From a virus, in IMG/VR virus record IMGVR_UViG_3300027747_000669, positions 1 through 39,113 of that record: DNA of 39,113 bases; one strand, given 5' to 3'. Made by a program: the position numbers and the translations under genes. Positions 19,442 to 24,919 of this stretch are shown piece by piece; position 1 is the first letter of the stretch, and each line of letters opens with the position of its first letter. The notes under the pieces were generated by a model, which made no database searches, was not told where the DNA came from, and worked only from the letters and a program-made list of their open reading frames with translations.

Positions 19442-19771
19442 TTACTTCTTGTAAAGGCCTGGATACTTCTTGTCAGTTGCCTTACGAATGTTGTCTTGAG
19501 ATTGCTTCATTCCTTCTGGAGAAATTTGACGCTGATATTCATTAACAGCAGCATCTCCAGTTAAAGAACCTGTTGGCTTAACGGGTTGTGTGTGGCTATT
19601 GTTATCGGTTACGTGATGATCTGCCTGTGTACCTTTAGCTGCTTTTGAAGCTTTATATTCAGCATCTAGTTTTGCTAGATCAGAAGCAAGTTTCTTTTTA
19701 TCAGCAGGAGTTTCTGCAGTATCAACAAGCCAAGAACGTCTGTTCTGGTATTGGTCATATGTCATTGCCAT
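19442..19771 (-). CDS. small polar helical protein
   Basis: A 109-aa protein starting MAMTYDQYQNRRSWL. ATG 19771 is chosen because it lies 1 bp after the previous stop. An earlier TTG at 19783 would overlap that gene and has its ribosome-site-like sequence too close. The middle is a Lys/Ala-rich helix (KLASDLAKLDAEYKASKAAK), then a His/Asn/Thr-rich linker and a basic C-terminus ending in KKYPGLYKK. Function unknown; the gene lies next to the portal. Confidence 0.65.
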   Translation of the reverse strand: MAMTYDQYQNRRSWLVDTAETPADKKKLASDLAKLDAEYKASKAAKGTQADHHVTDNNSHTQPVKPTGSLTGDAAVNEYQRQISPEGMKQSQDNIRKATDKKYPGLYKK

Positions 19772-19772
19772 A

Positions 19773-19955
19773 TTAGTATTCAAGTCCTGTTACTTTAGTT
19801 GGCCATTCTACATAGTCATTTGCTAGTGCCTGAGCCTTACCAGCTGAGTACTTAGCGTCTGTCTCTTCATTCATCTGAGGCATAGTTACTGCACCTTTAT
19901 CGATGTAGACTTCTTCACCTTCTGCGTTGGTCATCCAACTTGGTGTAATTGTCAT
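19773..19955 (-). CDS. small acidic protein
   Basis: A 60-aa protein starting MTITPSWMTNAEGEEVYIDK and ending WPTKVTGLEY. It resembles a short globular protein with no cysteines. It lies between terminase and portal genes, with an AGGG site about 11 bases before ATG 19955. Function unknown. Confidence 0.65.
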   Translation of the reverse strand: MTITPSWMTNAEGEEVYIDKGAVTMPQMNEETDAKYSAGKAQALANDYVEWPTKVTGLEY

Positions 19956-19957
19956 AA

Positions 19958-20098
19958 TTATTTACCCTTTTTCTTCATCATCATAGCCATACCAGCTTTC
20001 ATTTCTTTAGCCTTTACAGCCTTTGGTTCAGCCTTTTCAGCCATTGCATAAGCCTTCTTCTTCATTGCTGGTGAAATCTTCTTCTTTGCTGCTGCCAT
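19958..20098 (-). CDS. tiny Lys/Met/Ala-rich basic protein
   Basis: A 46-aa frame, MAAAKKKISPAMKKKAYAMA onward, ending MMMKKKGK. The ATG at 20098 has a perfect AGGAG site seven bases upstream, and the frame exactly fills the gap between the terminase gene and the next gene. Lysine, alanine and methionine make up most residues. It resembles the basic mini-proteins at 7151-7339 and 7339-7515. It may bind nucleic acid (inference). Confidence 0.75.
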   Translation of the reverse strand: MAAAKKKISPAMKKKAYAMAEKAEPKAVKAKEMKAGMAMMMKKKGK

Positions 20099-20107
20099 TT
20101 TAGTCTC

Positions 20108-21967
20108 CTATACGAATGTTTTATTTTGTGCTGCTAGTGCTTCGTCAATGTTAATGACTACACGTTTCCCTAGCTCGGCACGAGATAGGAAAGGGTTTTT
20201 AAGGTGATGCGTAGCGTACTGTCCATAGTTGAGCATCTCTCTTGCTCTAATCTCACAGAACCAGAGAGCCATTACGATATCGGTCTTACCCTTAGTCGTA
20301 GGAGTCCAGGTAATTAACTGCTCTACTAGGGCTTTGATATTCTCTGTCTGATCACTAGGTAGATGTATTAGGTTATCTCTATGGTGCTTGCCATCTGCTT
20401 GCTTAGTACCAAAGAGCGTAGCCATAGATGCCACACCGAATCCGGTATCCCATTTATTAGAACCGGTATGGTGCTCACGCAGTACAACGCCACGTCCTGC
20501 AAGGAACTGACGGATACCTTCGTCCTGAGTCAAGAAAGCTTGAAATGCGTTCTTCTCAATAATCCATTCGGACGGGCTGTAAAGCTGAGTCCAGTTAATA
20601 ATAATGTCACGAATTTGCTGCGGTGACGGACGCGTAATTTTCATAACGTCTACGATGTAGCGCTTACTGGTAGATCTATCAATGGCATAACAGACCGCAG
20701 CGGTATCTCCTACAATCGCTGGGTCCATACCACAGATAAAACTGAAGCCACTTAAATCCTTGGGATGACCTGGGTGGCCCATCTCCAGACGTCCTGCTTT
20801 ACGCATACCGTCCATAGAACCACGAACACATACTGGGTCGAATGCAGCGTTTTCAGATACATCCTGTTGTTGATATACTAGAGCCCACGTACTCGCGTCC
20901 ATAGCCTGACGCTCATTGTAAAGATTGCGTCCAGACCATCTAGGGTAAAGACCATTCTCATCCTTATCGGCTTCTTCTTGTCCATCGAATGGAGCATCAG
21001 AGGCTGGCCATAAGGTAACCCACTTGTCGGGGTCCTCGTTAATCTCAAGGAGTGCTGGCATCGCAAGATATTTCCAAGGAACAAGACCGCCTGGGTATCG
21101 GTCTTCTTGGCGTAGCTCGCGGTACAAATCTACTGAGGCAACTCTAGTACCAATGACTACAAGTTTACCTGTAGGGTTAAGACGAGATCTCACGTCCTGG
21201 GTTAGCCAGCGTATCTGCTTCTCAAACTCATTTGCGTTCTTTAGCGTTACCGCATCGTCTACGATAATCATATCGGCACGCTTGCCGTAGATCTGACCGC
21301 CAATACCGACGGCCTCGATGTTCGGGTCTTTTTCGCTAGACTCACGAAGCTCATCACCAAAGGTGACGCGGGTTGCCTGCCAGGAGGCTGTCTTAGAGTT
21401 AAACCCTACACCAGCAGCATAAGCACTTTGGAGGTCTGCATACATAGGATGCGTCAGTCTTTGCTTGATGGCGTAGAGAAAGTCGGCAGCTAGCTGCTGC
21501 GTCTGGGATACAATCAGAACTCGGAAGTTCGGGTTCTGGGCTACCTTCCACGTTACATAGTCTACGGTGACCGTAATGGATTTGGCGTGGTTGGGAGGTA
21601 TGTTAATTAGGACTCGGTTAGATGCCAGCCCTGGTTCAAACTTCATACTGGGATGTAGCCAGCTAGGCTCACGTCCTTCAATCACATCAATCAGATTTAT
21701 CTGATGTGGGAAAGTCTTAGAGTGTAGAAACTTCTGACGGAACTCCACGAAGTTAATATCGTGAACATCGCCGGAAGCAAAGGCCTTGTCTTTCAGACCT
21801 AACCTTGTACGATCTACCTTGTCTGCAAATACCTTATCGGTGCGACGGTAGTACTCATACGTCTTCATAGATTTACCAGCGAAGCCGCAAGCGGCGTCAA
21901 TGGTCATACCTTCTGCCACACAGCCGAGGATAATCCTCTTGGCTATATCTGCTGAGTTCTCTGCCAC
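20108..21967 (-). CDS. terL: terminase large subunit
   Basis: A 619-aa protein, GTG start at 21967 with TAGGAG upstream. The ATPase half shows a Walker-A-like PPNHAKSIT at 124-132, Walker B MIIVDDA at 233-239 and coupling motif VIGTR at 271-275. The nuclease half shows acidic positions D415 (GMDPAIVGD), E471 (IIEKNAFQ) and D563 (KTDIVMALW). Residues 1-60 form an additional helix-turn-helix-like region (TIDAACGFAGKSMKTYEYY), as in small terminase subunits. No separate small-subunit gene is obvious. The enzyme would cut and pump DNA into the prohead through the portal. Confidence 0.95.
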   Translation of the reverse strand: MAENSADIAKRIILGCVAEGMTIDAACGFAGKSMKTYEYYRRTDKVFADKVDRTRLGLKDKAFASGDVHDINFVEFRQKFLHSKTFPHQINLIDVIEGREPSWLHPSMKFEPGLASNRVLINIPPNHAKSITVTVDYVTWKVAQNPNFRVLIVSQTQQLAADFLYAIKQRLTHPMYADLQSAYAAGVGFNSKTASWQATRVTFGDELRESSEKDPNIEAVGIGGQIYGKRADMIIVDDAVTLKNANEFEKQIRWLTQDVRSRLNPTGKLVVIGTRVASVDLYRELRQEDRYPGGLVPWKYLAMPALLEINEDPDKWVTLWPASDAPFDGQEEADKDENGLYPRWSGRNLYNERQAMDASTWALVYQQQDVSENAAFDPVCVRGSMDGMRKAGRLEMGHPGHPKDLSGFSFICGMDPAIVGDTAAVCYAIDRSTSKRYIVDVMKITRPSPQQIRDIIINWTQLYSPSEWIIEKNAFQAFLTQDEGIRQFLAGRGVVLREHHTGSNKWDTGFGVASMATLFGTKQADGKHHRDNLIHLPSDQTENIKALVEQLITWTPTTKGKTDIVMALWFCEIRAREMLNYGQYATHHLKNPFLSRAELGKRVVINIDEALAAQNKTFV

Positions 21968-22102
21968 GTAATGCTCCTAATAGTAAAATCGGCCGGAATT
22001 GGATTTCATTTATACTAGGGAAGTAGCAATTTTTTACTAGGCTATCTGTCTCACATATTGATATACCAGTGATCTATATTTAGATAGAACTATGGCCCGT
22101 TT

Positions 22103-22180
22103 AGTGGTACTGGGCGCTTCGCCCTAGGGGGCTACGCGAAGGGTTTCACCCGAAGCGTAGGGTTCGTAAACCGGACCACT
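22103..22180 (+). ncRNA. cloverleaf-like foldable element
   Basis: Four stems fit around one junction. The outer stem pairs AGTGGT (22103-22108) with ACCACT (22175-22180), extended inward with one mismatch and a bulge. Arm 1 is GGGCG/CGCCC with loop CTT. Arm 2 is CTACGC/GCGTAG, then a symmetric GAA/GAA internal loop, then GGGT/ACCC with loop TTC. Arm 3 is GGTT/AACC with loop CGTA. A 5'GAA/3'AAG internal loop can form sheared G-A pairs, which favours RNA. It does not fit tRNA rules. It could be a structured RNA or a cruciform at the origin. Confidence 0.55.
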
Positions 22181-22247
22181 TCCCCGTTTTACTCCCCTAC
22201 TATATATAAGGCGCTAAAAAAAGAGCTGTTTGCGTTTTTAGAATGTG

Positions 22248-22260
22248 ATGTGTAACACAT
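22248..22260. promoter_or_regulatory. 13-bp palindrome ATGTGT-A-ACACAT
   Basis: A perfect inverted repeat with 6-bp arms and a single central base, in the control region downstream of a T-rich stretch. Short perfect dyads of this kind are typical of operator sites for dimeric regulators. The binding protein is unknown. Phage WhiB or a host regulator are possibilities. Confidence 0.45.
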
Positions 22261-22400
22261 ACAGTATAAGTGCAGGTCAGAGGCTATATCAGATCCGTTT
22301 CACTTTAGGAAATATATTTTTGCAGGGAGTATATGTACCATAGCCGTCAAAACTTAACACAGGGGGTGTCTGTTTGCGCCACGCCCGACCCCGTTGCCAG

Positions 22401-22445
22401 CCGTCCACAGCACTGTCCACAGCCTGTGGATAACAATGTGGATAA
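22401..22445. promoter_or_regulatory. DnaA-box cluster, candidate replication origin
   Basis: Two perfect consensus DnaA boxes TGTGGATAA (TTATCCACA on the other strand) lie at 22425-22433 and 22437-22445, 12 bp apart. Two TCCACAG half-boxes in the opposite orientation lie at 22404-22410 and 22416-22422, also 12 bp apart. The two pairs meet in a CCACAG-C-CTGTGG palindrome. This ordered arrangement in the main intergenic region suggests initiation by host DnaA, consistent with the absence of a phage DNA polymerase and with the phage-encoded primase and helicase acting afterwards. Confidence 0.75.
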
Positions 22446-22574
22446 GTTCTTGCCGTATTGCAAGAGATAGGAGGGGTCACTAATTAAACGGCACCCCTGC
22501 ACACCCTAACCCTCGACCTGACCTCGACCCTGCAAGTTACCCGTCAGTAACTTAGACCCGACCGCCTTTCATAT

Positions 22575-22590
22575 TGTCGACTTATCGACA
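22575..22590. promoter_or_regulatory. inverted repeat TGTCGA-CTTA-TCGACA
   Basis: A perfect dyad with 6-bp arms about 80 bp upstream of the early promoter -35 box. Its position suits an operator or activator site for the rightward early block. No binding protein can be named. Confidence 0.5.
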
Positions 22591-22641
22591 TTGAACAGGG
22601 CAACAATTCACAGGTGGCTCTCAGCAAATCGTTATGAAAGT

Positions 22642-22654
22642 GTTATCGAATAAC
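22642..22654. promoter_or_regulatory. inverted repeat GTTAT-CGA-ATAAC
   Basis: A perfect dyad with 5-bp arms, ending 12 bp before the TTGACC -35 box of the candidate early promoter. A further GTTAT half-site lies just upstream at 22631-22635. The close placement suggests control of that promoter. Confidence 0.45.
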
Positions 22655-22666
22655 GGGCTGAAATGG

Positions 22667-22696
22667 TTGACCCTGCTAATTGCGGGGGCGTATCTT
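22667..22696 (+). promoter_or_regulatory. candidate early rightward promoter
   Basis: TTGACC (22667-22672), an 18-bp spacer and TATCTT (22691-22696) make a vegetative-sigma-type promoter. It would start RNA about 35 bases before ATG 22738, with AGAGG as ribosome site. It is the best match upstream of the small-gene block. Confidence 0.6.
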
Positions 22697-22737
22697 CTTC
22701 CCTGTGGACACAACCAACCACACGAAAGAGGCAAAGA

Positions 22738-23100
22738 ATGACAACCAAAACAGCACGCAGAGCGTTCAACGCTCACCAAGTCCAACAGTCAGGCAAGCGC
22801 CAAGTCTTGGAACTTCTTGGAGACAATCGCCAAGTGTACACAATCCTACGACGCGTCAGCGCGTCAGGTATGACCCGCGCCATCTCCCTCAAGGTAATCA
22901 AGGACGGAGGACTCTTGGATATTACTTACGCCGTCGCTCAGGCACTAGGCGAGAAGTGTACGCAAGTGGACGGATACAACGTAATCAAGGTACAGGGCGT
23001 CGGTATGGATATGGGTTTTCACCTTGTCTATAACCTCTCAAGCGTCCTTTACCCTGAGAAGGAGAGAGCAGGGTACGAACTCAATCAGCGCTGGATATAA
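22738..23100 (+). CDS. conserved phage protein with GMDMGFHLVYNLS motif
   Basis: A 120-aa protein starting MTTKTARRAFNAHQVQQSG. ATG 22738 is supported by AGAGG seven bases upstream. The frame is open further but lies over the promoter. It contains VYTILRRVSASGMTRAI at about 35-51 and GVGMDMGFHLVYNLSSVLY at about 90-108, a recognisable family of small proteins found widely in phages. No function is known to me. It is the first gene of the early rightward transcript, and its stop codon is followed at the very next base by a hammerhead ribozyme. Confidence 0.85.
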   Translation: MTTKTARRAFNAHQVQQSGKRQVLELLGDNRQVYTILRRVSASGMTRAISLKVIKDGGLLDITYAVAQALGEKCTQVDGYNVIKVQGVGMDMGFHLVYNLSSVLYPEKERAGYELNQRWI

Positions 23101-23152
23101 GACCGAAACCGCCTCAGGGCGGTCTACCCGTAAGGCGGGTACTGACGAGGTC
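23101..23152 (+). ncRNA. type II hammerhead ribozyme, copy 1
   Basis: All core elements are present in type II order. GACC (23101-23104) pairs with GGTC (23149-23152) as stem II. GAA (23105-23107) follows. Stem III is A108-C113 paired with G118-T123 (numbers 23108 to 23123) with loop TCAG, and includes the required A15.1-U16.1 pair. Then C23124 is the H17 position, giving a GUC cleavage site between 23124 and 23125. Stem I is TACCCG (23125-23130) with CGGGTA (23136-23141), loop TAAGG. CTGACGA (23142-23148) is the CUGANGA core. It begins at the base after the TAA of the preceding gene. Confidence 0.93.
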
Positions 23153-23174
23153 AGCAAACAGAAAAGAGAGAACA

Positions 23175-23366
23175 ATGACAACCATCAACTATTCAATCGA
23201 ACTAGCAACAGACCTAGACGAGACCAACTCAACAGCGAGAGCCTTGCTCTCACTATCTGAGGAAGACCGAAACGCGCTACTCAAGCAGGCTTTTCAGGCG
23301 ATGGTATCGGAGGCGATTGAGAAGGCTAACGAGGGAAATAGCTGGGCAACCCTTCGCGTAGCATAA
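23175..23366 (+). CDS. small acidic protein bracketed by two ribozymes
   Basis: A 63-aa protein starting MTTINYSIELATDLDETNST, with ATG at 23175 preceded by a GAGAG ribosome site. It is helical and acidic in the middle (LLSLSEEDRNALLKQAFQAM), without cysteines or membrane segments. No family is recognised. The remarkable feature is context: a hammerhead ribozyme ends 22 bases before its ATG and a second begins at the base after its TAA. Self-cleavage would release the complete gene on a 264-nt RNA. Confidence 0.8.
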   Translation: MTTINYSIELATDLDETNSTARALLSLSEEDRNALLKQAFQAMVSEAIEKANEGNSWATLRVA

Positions 23367-23416
23367 GACCGAAACGCCGTGAGGCGTCCGATCGTTACGC
23401 GGTCGCTGACGAGGTC
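23367..23416 (+). ncRNA. type II hammerhead ribozyme, copy 2
   Basis: Same architecture as copy 1 with different stems. GACC (23367-23370) pairs with GGTC (23413-23416). GAA is 23371-23373. Stem III is ACGCC (23374-23378) with GGCGT (23383-23387), closed by a GTGA (GNRA-type) loop. C23388 is H17, so cleavage is expected between 23388 and 23389. Stem I is CGATCG (23389-23394) with CGGTCG (23400-23405), one G-T wobble, loop TTACG. The core CTGACGA is 23406-23412. Compared with copy 1 the core is identical while stem I differs by compensatory changes, which is strong evidence for a selected RNA fold. Confidence 0.93.
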
Positions 23417-23451
23417 AGTAATAACCAACAACCAACAGAAGAGGTTAATAA

Positions 23452-23652
23452 ATGAATCAGAACACAATCGTAGAACTCATCGCAAAGGTTGAGGCAGAAG
23501 CGAAAGAAGCAGAGAAGAATCTAGAAGTGGCTCAGGAAGTAGAAGAGGAGAGCGACTACTCAGACGCTATGCTCTCTATGGACAGAACCTATGCTGAGGG
23601 CTTTTCTGACGCTCTCGGTCTAGTCCTCTCAATTCTGAAGGGGGAGAACTAA
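23452..23652 (+). CDS. small acidic helical protein
   Basis: A 66-aa protein starting MNQNTIVELIAKVEAEAKEA. ATG 23452 follows GAGG. Residues 5-40 form a Glu-rich coiled-coil-like helix, then an aromatic, Ser/Met-containing C-terminal half (YAEGFSDALGLVLSILKGEN). Its TAATG links it to the next zinc-knuckle gene. Function unknown; acidic small early proteins often bind host factors, but that is speculation. Confidence 0.75.
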   Translation: MNQNTIVELIAKVEAEAKEAEKNLEVAQEVEEESDYSDAMLSMDRTYAEGFSDALGLVLSILKGEN

Positions 23653-23813
23653 TGAGCGATTGGAACTCTTTGGAATGTCCAAACTGTGGTTATGGCGAAG
23701 CCATTCACACAATCCACAGCGACGACGACCACGAACTCAACTGCCAGCAGTGCGACCTGATAGAGCGAGAGGACGAAGACAACTGCTCAGAATGTACAGG
23801 GTCGGACGAATGA
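23652..23813 (+). CDS. small zinc-ribbon protein
   Basis: A 53-aa frame joined to the previous gene by TAATG and to the next by ATGA. It contains CPNC at 9-12 and CQQC at 31-34, a four-cysteine zinc-ribbon arrangement, plus an additional CSEC near residues 45-48. The start is MSDWNSLECPNCGYGEAIHT. It is a metal-binding mini-protein of unknown target. Several similar ones occur in this block. Confidence 0.75.
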   Translation: MSDWNSLECPNCGYGEAIHTIHSDDDHELNCQQCDLIEREDEDNCSECTGSDE

Positions 23814-23941
23814 GCGAAATTGAATACTTTCTCTCCATAATGCTCGCCCTGACCGCTTACGCGGTCGGAGGCTGGCTCTTATGGCAGGGCGTGGAATTGG
23901 TTTACTGGATTTATTGCAAGGCGACGGGCAAGACTTACTGA
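23810..23941 (+). CDS. small membrane protein
   Basis: A 43-aa frame whose ATGA overlaps the preceding stop. Residues about 5-36 are strongly hydrophobic (FLSIMLALTAYAVGGWLLW, then VELVYWIY), enough for one long or two short membrane helices, followed by a basic end KATGKTY. Small inner-membrane proteins in early phage operons often affect host transport, superinfection or lysis timing. None can be assigned here. Confidence 0.7.
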   Translation: MSEIEYFLSIMLALTAYAVGGWLLWQGVELVYWIYCKATGKTY

Positions 23942-23942
23942 A

Positions 23943-24003
23943 GGCGGTCTGTCGTGCAGGGATTGGTTGCCCTGCACGGCGGTCTGTAGTCAAAAGACGA
24001 CAG
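23943..24003 (+). other. structured intergenic element with direct repeats and two hairpins
   Basis: A 10-bp direct repeat GGCGGTCTGT occurs at 23943-23952 and 23978-23987. Between and including parts of it is a 13-bp stem (23949-23961 with 23970-23982; the core is CGTGCAGGG/CCCTGCACG) with loop ATTGGTTG. A second hairpin CTGTAGTC-AAAA-GACGACAG (one mismatch) follows at 23984-24003. No T-run follows, so it is not a typical terminator. It lies in an 84-bp gap, unusual in this packed block, and may be an RNA-processing or regulatory structure. Confidence 0.6.
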
Positions 24004-24025
24004 ATGAGAGAGAAAGAGGGCGAAG

Positions 24026-24193
24026 GTGCAACTACAGGAGATAGACACACTCAAAGACCTGAAGGAATGGGTTGAAGAGAATATGCCGAACGCGCATATC
24101 ACAGAAGACACATACGGCTCACTAGTAATCCACACAAACCTAGTCTCGACTATGGGTGGATATCTACACGAGAAAGAGAGAGAAGATGATTAA
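24026..24193 (+). CDS. small conserved-looking acidic protein
   Basis: A 55-aa frame beginning with GTG at 24026 after AGAGGG. It starts MQLQEIDTLKDLKEWVEENM and contains EDTYGSLVIHTNL. The pattern of a helix with LKEWVEENMP followed by a beta-hairpin ending IHTNL is familiar from small actinophage early proteins of unknown function. It overlaps the next gene by 8 bp. Confidence 0.7.
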   Translation: MQLQEIDTLKDLKEWVEENMPNAHITEDTYGSLVIHTNLVSTMGGYLHEKEREDD

Positions 24194-24392
24194 CAAGGCA
24201 GGAGTTAGCCGTACAGAGTGCGGGTTTGAGGTGGAGGAGGCGATAGTGAAGGAGTTAATCCTTCAAGGATTCCCCGAAGATATCACCCGAAAGGTCTTGA
24301 GTTCTTACAGTATTGACGGCATAATTTTCGACAGCATAATGGAAAGCGCGTCGATCAAAATTGACAACCTACAAAGAGGAGAGAGCAAATGA
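24186..24392 (+). CDS. small early protein, unknown
   Basis: A 68-aa protein starting MINKAGVSRTECGFEVEEAI. ATG 24186 is chosen for the GAGAG site upstream and its short overlap with the previous gene. A longer frame from 24156 lacks one. Helical, with LILQGFPEDITRKVLSSYSI in the middle. No family is recognised. ATGA overlap with the next gene. Confidence 0.7.
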   Translation: MINKAGVSRTECGFEVEEAIVKELILQGFPEDITRKVLSSYSIDGIIFDSIMESASIKIDNLQRGESK

Positions 24393-24655
24393 CACTAGAA
24401 GTTAAAGGCATTACTAAAGAGGAAACTGCTTGGGATAAGCGCATTACTTTCGAGAGAGAAGGAGTAGAGTATTCGGTACTTCTGCACTGGGATAGCTATG
24501 ACGGATATGACTTGAACTTTCTAGATGGCAACAAGTTTATTCCTCAGCCTGAGTGGGCTAATGAGTGGCAGGATTCTCAACAACACGGAGCAGAAAGCCT
24601 TGAGTACACGTTGGACTGCCTTACTGAAGATGTATTACAGGAGTCCTACCTATGA
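24389..24655 (+). CDS. small early protein, unknown
   Basis: An 88-aa acidic protein, coupled by ATGA at both ends, with GAGAG before the start. It is beta-rich at first (RITFEREGVEYSVLLHWDSY) and Trp/Glu-rich later. It has a compact globular look, possibly a nucleic-acid mimic given its acidity, but that is speculation. Confidence 0.7.
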   Translation: MTLEVKGITKEETAWDKRITFEREGVEYSVLLHWDSYDGYDLNFLDGNKFIPQPEWANEWQDSQQHGAESLEYTLDCLTEDVLQESYL

Positions 24656-24771
24656 GTACCTTATATATCTGCACGACCTGTAACACAGAGGAGGAGGCGG
24701 TTAAGGCTGTCTATTCCATACAAGCAAACGATTATGTCGGGGTAAAGTCTTGTCCTGACTGCAAGGAGTAG
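24652..24771 (+). CDS. mini zinc-ribbon protein
   Basis: A 39-aa frame starting MSTLYICTTCNTEEEAVKAV with ATGA coupling to the previous gene. CTTC at 7-10 and CPDC at 34-37 give a classical two-CxxC zinc ribbon with a 23-residue spacer. Its role is unknown. The regular spacing of both pairs in so short a frame is the evidence that it is real. Confidence 0.7.
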   Translation: MSTLYICTTCNTEEEAVKAVYSIQANDYVGVKSCPDCKE

Positions 24772-24775
24772 GGCT

Positions 24776-24919
24776 ATGGGCTACTACGACGGAGATTCGT
24801 GGTCTAACCACGTTGCAAATTTGATCGACTGCGCCGAATGTGGCGAGGAGTTTGACGACCAAGAGAGGGAGGGCAATATCTGTCCTGCCTGTGTAGAGAA
24901 AGAAGGAGAAAGCGAATGA
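24776..24919 (+). CDS. mini zinc-ribbon protein
   Basis: A 47-aa frame starting MGYYDGDSWSNHVANLIDCA. CAEC (19-22) and CPAC (36-39) are separated by an acidic loop, a compact zinc ribbon. The stop overlaps the next ATG as ATGA. No ribosome site better than AAGGAG at longer distance is seen, so translation may depend on the previous gene, 4 bp away. Function unknown. Confidence 0.7.
   Translation: MGYYDGDSWSNHVANLIDCAECGEEFDDQEREGNICPACVEKEGESE

Larger units (their letters stand above)
21968..22737. promoter_or_regulatory. main intergenic control region (770 bp, late genes left, early genes right)
   Basis: No convincing gene lies in this stretch. From left to right it holds the terminase ribosome site, AT-rich sequence with a possible leftward TATAAA box near 22005-22011, a GC-rich foldable element (22103-22180), a poly-A/T patch around 22215-22240, a 13-bp palindrome (22248-22260), a DnaA-box cluster (22401-22445), a direct repeat of CCTCGACC at 22511-22518 and 22522-22529, two more palindromes (22575-22590, 22642-22654) and a promoter for the early block (22667-22696). 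It probably combines replication origin and divergent transcription control. Confidence 0.75.

Noticed and set aside
22103-22180. tRNA gene
   Set aside because: The cloverleaf-like fold lacks a 7-bp acceptor stem, a standard 7-base anticodon loop, the D-loop and T-loop consensus and a CCA-compatible end, so it is listed as an unnamed foldable element.
22289-22480. 63-aa leftward frame over the DnaA-box region
   Set aside because: The composition is atypical (many Pro, Cys, Arg), the start is GTG without a ribosome site and it covers the candidate origin. It is probably chance.
22680-23260. 117-aa and 78-aa rightward frames overlapping the first early genes
   Set aside because: They lie in other frames over the GMDMGFHLVYNLS gene and the first ribozyme, have no ribosome sites, and have low-complexity Arg/Ser/Thr-rich products.
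23943-24003. Third hammerhead ribozyme
   Set aside because: It has stems and a GGCGGTC sequence, but no CTGANGA core and no correctly placed GAAA, so it cannot form the catalytic centre.
24004-24075. 23-aa frame MREKEGEGATTGDRHTQRPE
   Set aside because: Short, no good ribosome site, and overlaps the better supported 55-aa gene starting at 24026.
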